Positions 7,838-14,674 of a stretch of 17,737 bases of DNA are shown here, one piece after another. The notes beneath the pieces were generated by a model. It had not been told where the DNA came from. It did not search any database and saw only the letters and a list, made by a program, of their open reading frames with translations. The first letter of the stretch is position 1; every line of letters starts with the position of its first letter. Made by a program: the position numbers and the translations under genes. Origin of the DNA: JBCCSZ01 sp039199225 (lineage in GTDB: Bacteria > Bacteroidota > Bacteroidia > Chitinophagales > Saprospiraceae); NCBI GenBank assembly GCA_039199225.1, contig JBCCSZ010000153.1:1-17737 (forward strand), written 5' to 3'.

Positions 7838-10800
7838 TCATCGACTTTTATACCATTTCCAATAGAGCATCGTGAGGAGTGCCATTGCCAGCAGCACGAG
7901 GTAGAGTAGGTGGTTGTTGCTAGTCAGTTTTATGGTGTCGAAATCTCCAAGGAGTACAAATCCCGACCAGTAAAAAGGATGCTGAAATTTCAAATCCGTA
8001 TTTTTCAAAAATTCAATTTTGGCCAGATGCAGGGACGCACCCTTGGACCGCCCTTTGGCCAGTTTTTCATAAAACAAGGGCATTAGTTCACTGGTGCTCC
8101 GGTCGTTTACCTTCCACAGGCTCATCACCACGCTGGTCGCTCCCGCAAACATAAAACTCCGTGCAAGACTGAAAACACCCTCGCCTTCGGTATACACCCC
8201 ACGGCCTGTTTCACAAGCACTCAATACCACCAATTGAGCTTGCAAGCGCAAATTACTGACCTCGTCCTGATACAGCTTACTGTCCTCCATCTCACCCTGA
8301 CTGAATTCGAGATAGCCATTCTCGGGTTGCTGAAAATCCGCCATACCATGCATCGCCAGATGGATCAAGCCATAGTCGGAGGCTTTCTCCTTGAAGCGGT
8401 GTTCTGTTGCGTTCGCACCAAATTCATAGCAGCCATAAAAGTAGCGGGCAATGGTTTCCACCTCTTTCCGATTGCCAATCAACGGCCCCGAACCAGCCCG
8501 GATAACTTCTGCTGAAGGCTGCCCCGTCCCGTTGGCTTTATACAAGGGCGCAACGGCCAGACAGTGACTATTGAAATGCGCTCGTTGGCGTTTTTCCTGG
8601 GCGTACAGCAGCAATCCAATTGAAAAAGTGTACTGCACTTGGAAGCGATGCAACACATACGGCAATTCAGAAAAAGACACATCTGTATCTGTCGGGCAAC
8701 TACCAACCAATGCCTCAAAGGGTAGAGCATGCAAGGACCCATCCGGCGAGAGGACCAATTTTTTGATGTGGCTTTCCACATGCGGCATGACCGGCGCCAG
8801 TAATAGATCGTACAAATCATGCGCTTTTTCAGCATATGAATCACAGGCCGCCTGCATGTCCCGTTGGAAGGAGTAAGTATCCGTTAGGACCTGTCGAAAA
8901 TCATCGATGTTCTTCCGGATGAGCCGTGGGCTGCCCAAAGAAATGAGGTTCAAGGATTCCTGCGTCAACACAAAGGCAAATACATGTGATTTGGAAGTGT
9001 AATAAGATATAATTGCATTTTCCTCATTTGATATTTTCTTCCTAATGTTTTTGATACTAAACGCTTGCTCTTCATATCTCCAACGAAAGTAGTTGGGAAA
9101 TTCAATTTCCATTTTTTCTTTCAGCCGTGCGAGTCGCAATCGCTTTTGAGATGCATAATTGCGGTAGAGGATTTGCTGGGCGGAGTCGCCTGCTACGCGC
9201 CAGAGTAGCTTTTTGTAAAAGGCCAAATCTGTCTGCAGTTGTTGTTCGAGTTGCAGTAAGCTATCGGGCAGACCTGCAAAGCGTTTATCCTCAGATTGTC
9301 TCAGGCTGGCGAGTAGCAAACTGGCTTTGCCTTTTTCGGAAAAGTCGAGTGCCTTTTCCAAATAAATGCTTTCGCAGCTTTGTAAATAAAGGAGGTGACT
9401 GATGTGTATGGCTTCGGCATAAATGGGTTTAAACTTTTTGCTCCAATGGAGCCAACTGGATTGCGTGGCCAGTTGTACTCTGAGACTGTCCAGGTTGCGG
9501 ATGAGCAATTCATAGGTGGAAAGGGCGGCAGAAAGGTGGTTTTCGGCGGTGGTGAATTGCGCCCAAGTCTGTGCTTTGGAATGCAGGCTTTCCAGATAAA
9601 CACGCTGATTGTAAACGATGAATTCGTTTGGATTTTTCCGAAAGTCTGAATTGTTTTTGAAGTACTTGCAATTGGCGGTCAACGACTGTTGATAATGGGC
9701 CAAGGCCGCCTGGAAATTCTGTTGTTGCTGATAAGCTTTTCCGAGATAGTGAAAAATTCTGGCTTTAAAGGTTTTGGATGGTGTCTGATCTGTTTGGTAA
9801 TTTTCCAGTGCTTGCTGAAGCAATACGATGGCCGTATCGCTTTGCTCGTTGCGGATGTAGAGCAGGGCTAAATTGGCCAGGGAAAAGTACTTTTTCTCTT
9901 CTGGCGCCACGGCCAATGCTCGGCGGGTATAGTCGAATGCGTTGCCATCTTGATTCAACTCCCGGAAGGCGGCGCCTGTTTCCATTAGGCAGCTGGATAA
10001 ATGCCATTGGTAGTTTTCGAATTGGGTAAAGTTGCTCAGTAATTGTTCGGTCTGTTTGAAATATCGGATGGCTTCCCGAAACTGTTCTTGCTTGGCCAAT
10101 ATGATGCCGATGCTGTTGGATGCTATGATGATTTCTTCTTTTGAATTGTCTAACTGCTTGAGGATGTCCAGGGCGCTTTGCAAAAAGTCCAAAGCTCTTT
10201 GGTGGTCGCCTTTTTGGTCGTACCAACTCCCTAGGTTGTTGAGGCAGTTGGCAATTTGAACGGAGTCGGAAGCCACCTTGGGCGTCTTATGGCGAAAAAA
10301 GTGTAAAGATTCAAAGGTGATATCGATGGCCTTTTCATAATCGCCCAGGGCATCGTATAAGCCTCCGTAAATACCAAAAAGTGTAGCGCCTACAGAAGGC
10401 TCCAAGGATGGATTGGGAAGCAGTACTTTAACTTGGTCCAGATGATCTTCACAGGCTTGCGTTCGCCCGCGGTACAATTCTGCGACGGCATACAAGATTT
10501 CACTCCAAGCCAAGTCGTTCCACGCTTGCTGCTGCCGAAAGATGGTCATGGCCGGTGCCAGGTAGACCACCGCACTATCGTAGCGCCCAAAGGCCAGTTG
10601 GACCTCTCCCTTCTGGCGCAATGCTCCGGCCATCAATACTCCTTGGGTGTCGAGCTGTTCTTGGGCCAGGTACAGCGCCGAGTCTGCCATGGCCGCTTTG
10701 AGTTGATAATCGATTTCATCGCAAATCTTTGCCATTTCGATGTAGGTAGCCACCTGCTTTTCGGACTTTTTCCATCGGGTGTAAATGTCCTGGCATTCGC

Positions 10801-10987
10801 TGGCTCGTTCGAACGCCTGGCGAAACTGTCCCTGCTCCTGCAATTGAACGCTTTGGGCAGATAAATCCAGCGCGCACAGGCTGTCGGCAGTCCAGGTTGA
10901 TTGCGCCAGACTGCCAGCGGGAAGCATCCACAAAAGAAGATACAGACCGAGCATCTCTATGTGCGAAACGCGATAGATGGGGAGCAT
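7838..10987 (-). CDS. TPR-CHAT domain protein, caspase-like peptidase, C-terminally membrane anchored
   Basis: A 1049-residue protein with a signal peptide ending near LPAGSLAQ, many TPR units over about residues 35-460 (for example QIANCLNNLGSWYDQKGDHQ, YLGKAYQQQQNFQAALAHYQ), a helical linker, and a C-terminal CHAT domain at about 690-1015. The caspase-like dyad is intact: H880 in LIHLAMHGMADF and C925 in VVLSACETGRG. A transmembrane helix at about 1026-1046 (HLLYLVLLAMALLTMLYW) is followed by a basic tail (KWYKSR). Signal peptide plus C-terminal helix place TPR and CHAT in the periplasm, held in the inner membrane. CHAT is a clan CD peptidase family; the substrate here is unknown and activity is inferred from the dyad. 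An in-frame ATG at 10954 would give a tidier signal peptide and may be the true start. It is convergent with the sigma/TPR operon, with only 19 bp between stops. Confidence 0.9.
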   Translation of the reverse strand: MLPIYRVSHIEMLGLYLLLWMLPAGSLAQSTWTADSLCALDLSAQSVQLQEQGQFRQAFERASECQDIYTRWKKSEKQVATYIEMAKICDEIDYQLKAAMADSALYLAQEQLDTQGVLMAGALRQKGEVQLAFGRYDSAVVYLAPAMTIFRQQQAWNDLAWSEILYAVAELYRGRTQACEDHLDQVKVLLPNPSLEPSVGATLFGIYGGLYDALGDYEKAIDITFESLHFFRHKTPKVASDSVQIANCLNNLGSWYDQKGDHQRALDFLQSALDILKQLDNSKEEIIIASNSIGIILAKQEQFREAIRYFKQTEQLLSNFTQFENYQWHLSSCLMETGAAFRELNQDGNAFDYTRRALAVAPEEKKYFSLANLALLYIRNEQSDTAIVLLQQALENYQTDQTPSKTFKARIFHYLGKAYQQQQNFQAALAHYQQSLTANCKYFKNNSDFRKNPNEFIVYNQRVYLESLHSKAQTWAQFTTAENHLSAALSTYELLIRNLDSLRVQLATQSSWLHWSKKFKPIYAEAIHISHLLYLQSCESIYLEKALDFSEKGKASLLLASLRQSEDKRFAGLPDSLLQLEQQLQTDLAFYKKLLWRVAGDSAQQILYRNYASQKRLRLARLKEKMEIEFPNYFRWRYEEQAFSIKNIRKKISNEENAIISYYTSKSHVFAFVLTQESLNLISLGSPRLIRKNIDDFRQVLTDTYSFQRDMQAACDSYAEKAHDLYDLLLAPVMPHVESHIKKLVLSPDGSLHALPFEALVGSCPTDTDVSFSELPYVLHRFQVQYTFSIGLLLYAQEKRQRAHFNSHCLAVAPLYKANGTGQPSAEVIRAGSGPLIGNRKEVETIARYFYGCYEFGANATEHRFKEKASDYGLIHLAMHGMADFQQPENGYLEFSQGEMEDSKLYQDEVSNLRLQAQLVVLSACETGRGVYTEGEGVFSLARSFMFAGATSVVMSLWKVNDRSTSELMPLFYEKLAKGRSKGASLHLAKIEFLKNTDLKFQHPFYWSGFVLLGDFDTIKLTSNNHLLYLVLLAMALLTMLYWKWYKSR

Positions 10988-11020
10988 AGGAATACGGGAT
11001 TGTAGGCATACGGGTTAGAA

Positions 11021-11051
11021 TAGTCGGAAGAGCGGAAGGCTCCTCCGACTA
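11021..11051. terminator. Strong hairpin between the 150-aa gene and the CHAT gene
   Basis: TAGTCGGAAGAGC (11021-11033) pairs with GCTCCTCCGACTA (11039-11051) around the loop GGAAG, with one A/C mismatch in a 13-position stem. It sits 40 bp after the stop of the gene ending at 11091 and 34 bp before the CHAT start. On the minus strand it is followed by TTCTAA, not a full T-tract, so it may be a weak terminator or an attenuator between the two genes. Confidence 0.45.
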
Positions 11052-11090
11052 AGAAACTATAAGAAAATCATCTTGATAACTTTCGGCTAT

Positions 11091-11543
11091 TTATCTCCTG
11101 CCTTCATGAAAAATAAATTTCACATGTTGCATCGTCACCTCCCCGGCGCTGGTTTGAAAATCCAGATCGACATATTGAAATTCCGTAAAAGGAATAGAAG
11201 ATAAACGTCCTTCTTCGTCGTATGTGATTGTTTCGCCAGATGACTGGGGCTTACTTTGGATTACGTAGCGATTTTCGTCGGTACCAAACACTAAGGCTGG
11301 TTGATATTCAAAGCCCATTTCAGGTACTTCTTCTAAGGTCAGTTGAACCTGAAGAACATTGTAGGCGCTTCGCTCTCCGCCTGTGCCAGTTGCTTTAATG
11401 GTGACTTTTGCTACTTTGGGAGGGCCGACGGCCCTTGTTGAACTTGTTCCTGGGTCTCTCATTGTGGAGTTGTTAATTGTAGTGATAATTAGAAGCACTA
11501 TTAATTTACAAAAATCCATCCGTAGAGTCCCAACTTCATACAT
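11091..11543 (-). CDS. Small unrecognised protein, last gene of the paralogue cluster
   Basis: Up to 150 residues with no family I recognise. The C-terminal 115 residues look like a small beta-rich domain with alternating hydrophobic strands (NVLQVQLTLEEVPEMGFEYQ, PALVFGTDENRYVIQS, FTEFQYVDLDFQTSAGEV) and end in a basic tail. The start is uncertain. The ATG at 11543 or 11519 gives a short hydrophobic N-terminus (KLIVLLIITTI) that could be a signal or anchor; the ATG at 11462 gives a soluble 123-residue protein beginning MRDPGTSSTR. The region between these starts is AT-rich and might be leader rather than coding. It follows the 333-aa paralogue by about 100 bp on the same strand and may be co-transcribed. 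A hairpin at 11021-11051 lies after it. Confidence 0.6.
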   Translation of the reverse strand: MYEVGTLRMDFCKLIVLLIITTINNSTMRDPGTSSTRAVGPPKVAKVTIKATGTGGERSAYNVLQVQLTLEEVPEMGFEYQPALVFGTDENRYVIQSKPQSSGETITYDEEGRLSSIPFTEFQYVDLDFQTSAGEVTMQHVKFIFHEGRR

Positions 11544-11639
11544 GTTTTTTTATTATAAAGTAAAATAATACCTTAAAGCAGCCTTTTTGTCGAGCGAAAT
11601 GTTACTGAACAGACAAAAGATGAATAAGCACTTGCTCTG

Positions 11640-12641
11640 TTATCGGTCGAGCTGTTGCTGCTGTTCCTTTCCATCCATTTGAGGTGAAAAGGGTATGAGC
11701 TGGCTTAGGTAACCAATGATTTGCACATTGCGATCTTCATCGGGCGGCATCACGACGGTCAGAGGCCCTAGAGCCAGCGATTTATTTTGCGTTTTGGCAT
11801 CCTGAATGATCTTCTGATCGGATGGATGCCAATCGGCATTGATCTTGACCTCCTTGGCGATCAACATGGCTGTGGTCATCAATGGAAATACGCCGTCGTT
11901 CTGTTCCAAGGAACCCGAAGAACAAAAGCCTGCTTTCTGACCGGACAAATACCACTCGGCGGTTTCAAATAACAAGGGATTGAACCAGGGCCTGTTGAAG
12001 CGAACCAATAGGTATTTCAAATTAATCGAGTTGATCCGGCTGCTCGGATGGGGCCTACCTTGGGATTGACCATCCTGCTGCCATTTGAAAGGCGAACCCT
12101 TTGAAATAAGAACGATCGAATTTTTTTCGCCCTCACCACTTAGGTCCACCGATAGATTTTTGTAGCGATTGATGTCGGCCGTAGGCCAATCTTCTGGAAC
12201 CGCATACACAGGGCGCCATACGCCAGAGGTACCGTCCATATTGGCAAAAGTATCACCACTGAATTGACCTAGAGAACTATTGATAACACTTTCGGTAAAA
12301 GAAGCACCTGCTTTTGCTTGAGCGCCATGTAGAAAGTTTTGAAAAAGGTTTTCAGTTGACTTCCCAGAAAGCGAATAATACTGCTCGAACGAAGGTGCTG
12401 GATCGGCGAGCTGGCGAAAAGCAAACAGCGGCCGTAGATCACCGTTGGGATTTGAACCCGACTTGGCATTTTCATATTCCTTGGTGTTGATCGTTACAGG
12501 AAAAGAATTGAGTTGAAGAATAGAGGCATCTTCTTGTTCTTCCAATTCTTCGGGGCTACTGGGTGTACAATGCCGATGGCTGCTCGACGGGTATCGATCT
12601 TTTTCGATGGAGTAGGCAATGGCTTTTGTGATATTCATCAT
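11640..12641 (-). CDS. Unrecognised protein, short paralogue of the 477-aa neighbour
   Basis: A 333-residue protein with no signal peptide and no membrane segment. I do not recognise the family. It is clearly related to the protein at 12823-14256. Shared blocks, this protein versus neighbour: NPNGDL at 64-69 versus NPKGDL; WRPVYAVPEDW at 142 versus WLPSYALPTEW; RPWFNPLLF at 217-225 versus RPWLNPLLF; PLMTTAMLIAKEVKINADW at 253 versus PLLPTGFVLARNVKIKANF; QLIPFSP at 314-320 versus SVIPYSP. It lacks a helical insert of about 100 residues and a Gly/Ser hairpin of about 17 residues present in the longer copy. The N-terminus to residue 40 is low-complexity and acidic (SPEELEEQEDAS), and the C-terminus is Gln-rich. 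Two ATG codons are adjacent (12641, 12638). Likely soluble; function unknown. Confidence 0.8.
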   Translation of the reverse strand: MMNITKAIAYSIEKDRYPSSSHRHCTPSSPEELEEQEDASILQLNSFPVTINTKEYENAKSGSNPNGDLRPLFAFRQLADPAPSFEQYYSLSGKSTENLFQNFLHGAQAKAGASFTESVINSSLGQFSGDTFANMDGTSGVWRPVYAVPEDWPTADINRYKNLSVDLSGEGEKNSIVLISKGSPFKWQQDGQSQGRPHPSSRINSINLKYLLVRFNRPWFNPLLFETAEWYLSGQKAGFCSSGSLEQNDGVFPLMTTAMLIAKEVKINADWHPSDQKIIQDAKTQNKSLALGPLTVVMPPDEDRNVQIIGYLSQLIPFSPQMDGKEQQQQLDR

Positions 12642-12822
12642 TGTGTTAAAATTTTAGGAAACGGAGGTGGTTCATGGGCTTTGTCAAAAAAGCCAGGCCG
12701 CAACAGTTCGGCACGAGAAAGACCTGCCAACTCGCAAACGAGCTGCTGCGGATACCTGACTGGATTCTAATGAATGCTAAACGGAATGGAAAGCTGAGTG
12801 AGTCGCTATAGACACTTGCTGC
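12642..12822. other. 181-bp gap between the two paralogues
   Basis: I see no gene here. A plus-strand open frame crosses it (12513-12770) but mostly overlaps the paralogue in antisense and has no protein-like pattern. No clear hairpin with a T-tract was found, so the two paralogues could still share a transcript. Confidence 0.45.
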
Positions 12823-14256
12823 TTAATTATTCCGGGATGGGTCATTTGGTGTGTTACTGGAAACCTCTACCGCTGAAATACCTTTGGGGTTTTGAGGTGG
12901 ACTGTAAGGGATAACGCTGTTGACCCAGGCGATCACTTGCAGACCTGGCAACTTCAATACGCCATCTTCAAAGGTAGCTTCGAAAGACTCCTTGGTGCTG
13001 CTCTTCGAGTAGCTGCCACTAAAGCTGAATGGACCCCATCCGCCGGATGCTTTCGTAGAGATAGAGTCGGAAATGAACTTCTTGTCTTCTGAAGTGAAAT
13101 TTGCCTTGATCTTGACATTTCTGGCAAGGACAAATCCAGTTGGCAGAAGTGGCATTTTACCCTGTATATCATTGATGTTGGCATTTGAAATACCACCGGC
13201 ATTGGTACTACCTACCCACCAGTCATTCATTGTAAAGAGCAAAGGGTTCAGCCAAGGCCGCTTGATGGTTACTGTAATCAACTCAGCTTCCAGCTCGAAG
13301 CTATTGGCTTGCAGACTGGCTGTTTGCTCTTCTCTATCACCACTGACGCCACCAGATGCATGGAAGAATCCTCTGCTTCCACTTGCTTCTGCTGAATACT
13401 TGGTAGCAGAGCTACTCGATTTTTCATTGAGGAAAGAGCTACTCAAAGAGAATTGAGAACCCTCGATATCCGATCCATACCATTCTGTCGGTAAAGCATA
13501 GGAAGGTAACCAAGATCTGCCGCCAGGACTATTGGAAGGTAAGAGATACAGCCCTGTAACCAATTTTTGACTTTCTGCAATGACACTGCTGATGGCATCA
13601 TTGACCGAACTCACTAGAGCATTCTGGGCCTGTTCGACGGGTGCTTTGTACGATCGTATCCAGTTGTTCCAGGCTTGGTCCACTGCCAACTGTAGTGCAG
13701 GTGCATCAGCATTCCATGCCAATTGACCTTCAGAAGTCGTAAGGTCATGTTTATTATACCCATTACGAAAAGCTACGACTGCAAGAGTGTACTGTTTTTG
13801 GGCCTCATCGTATGCTGCGGAAACATTTGTTGGTGTAACAGTAGTATACTCACTATCGAAGCCCTGGGTTGTAACCGTTTCGAATAAATAATCATTTGCC
13901 TTGTTGTAAAGGTCTTTCTGCGATTCCAAGACTTGACTGTCTGTATTTGCATTATTGACGATTGAACTGTAAGTATCTGAAAGCTTAAAGCCTGAGTCTG
14001 CCCACAGTGGGCTGAGGCTTGGCTGTGCGTCTACGAAAGCAGAAAACAATTCTGCCTTTGTAAGGTCACCCTTTGGGTTACCAGGATTCATCATACCCTC
14101 GAAATCTCTCGGGTCGATGACAAGATTTTTTGCGAATTGCAAAAAGGTCGTATTTCTATTCCAAGCCGAAGCTTGTCCATCGGGAGCATAGGTAAGGGCA
14201 TCAAAGAGCCGATCATACAAAGTCTCGAGTAATTTATTTTCGTCGTCTGAAGTCAT
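12823..14256 (-). CDS. Unrecognised protein, long paralogue with helical insert and Gly/Ser-rich segments
   Basis: A 477-residue protein of a family I do not recognise, with no signal peptide and no membrane helix. In order: a helical acidic start at 1-55 (NKLLETLYDRLFDALTYAPD); NPKGDL at 60-65; an extra helical region at about 105-235, rich in Ala, Gln and Asn (EAQKQYTLAVVAFRNGY, AVDQAWNNWIRSYK); the shared block WLPSYALPTEW at 249; a Ser/Gly-rich stretch at 265-310 (SASGSRGFFHASGGVSG type); RPWLNPLLF at 333-341; VLARNVKIKANF at 376; a Gly/Ser/aromatic hairpin-like segment at 403-425 (SGGWGPFSFSGSYSKSS); and VNSVIPYSP at 445. The shared blocks define the pair with the downstream 333-aa protein. 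The glycine- and serine-rich beta segments flanked by long helices could suit an oligomeric or membrane-inserting protein, but that is a guess. Confidence 0.8.
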   Translation of the reverse strand: MTSDDENKLLETLYDRLFDALTYAPDGQASAWNRNTTFLQFAKNLVIDPRDFEGMMNPGNPKGDLTKAELFSAFVDAQPSLSPLWADSGFKLSDTYSSIVNNANTDSQVLESQKDLYNKANDYLFETVTTQGFDSEYTTVTPTNVSAAYDEAQKQYTLAVVAFRNGYNKHDLTTSEGQLAWNADAPALQLAVDQAWNNWIRSYKAPVEQAQNALVSSVNDAISSVIAESQKLVTGLYLLPSNSPGGRSWLPSYALPTEWYGSDIEGSQFSLSSSFLNEKSSSSATKYSAEASGSRGFFHASGGVSGDREEQTASLQANSFELEAELITVTIKRPWLNPLLFTMNDWWVGSTNAGGISNANINDIQGKMPLLPTGFVLARNVKIKANFTSEDKKFISDSISTKASGGWGPFSFSGSYSKSSTKESFEATFEDGVLKLPGLQVIAWVNSVIPYSPPQNPKGISAVEVSSNTPNDPSRNN

Positions 14257-14674
14257 AATGAAGTGTTTTTTAAATGAATTAGTAATAAAAAAATGGTCTT
14301 AAGGAGAAAGAGTGTTTTCGAAAGAAAGGAATCGATTCATCCCGGATAATTGTTTTTAAGAAAGGATGATTGGACTTCTTCGTATTCGAATTTTTTTAAT
14401 TATGAACGCGTTCGCAAATGGGTGTTTTTGAGTGCCAAAAAGTTACCCTCCCCGGGAATAAAAAATTATTTTTTTATGCTGGATACTTCATTTAGAGGCA
14501 TTAGATAAACTTGTAATGTGTTGATAATCAGCAAGTCATCGCCTTTTTATTTTCTTGTGTTGGCACATAAAAAAAAGATCACTTGTTTTTACAAGTGATC
14601 TTTTTAAAAGTCCACAAAGGGACCTATTTACTCATGCTACATTAAACCTTGCAGCATCTTTTTAGACTATCGAC
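14257..14674. other. 418-bp intergenic region with several short palindromes
   Basis: No gene is visible. The region separates the adhesin-like gene from the long paralogue, both on the minus strand, so it should hold the promoter of the paralogue. I found no clear -33/-7 pair. It contains GAATCGATTC (14329-14338) and GAACGCGTTC (14404-14413), both perfect palindromes of the form GAA-N4-TTC, plus ATTCGAAT (14384-14391), and a strong terminator at 14569-14605. Confidence 0.5.
14569..14605 (-). terminator. Rho-independent terminator after the adhesin-like gene
   Basis: GATCACTTGT (14577-14586) pairs perfectly with ACAAGTGATC (14591-14600) around TTTT. On the minus strand the stem is followed by eight T residues (complement of A at 14569-14576), which is a classic intrinsic terminator about 70 bp after the stop at 14675. 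The other side has five T residues, so it may also stop plus-strand transcription. Confidence 0.85.

Noticed and set aside
9765..10226. Minus-strand frame of 153 codons inside the CHAT gene
   Set aside because: It overlaps the TPR region in another frame and is rich in Arg, Pro and His as expected for an out-of-frame shadow.
11640..14256. The two paralogues as a toxin-immunity pair
   Set aside because: Both copies are large and homologous to each other, no toxin motif or secretion signal is seen, and there is no direct support. I kept the cluster as unknown.
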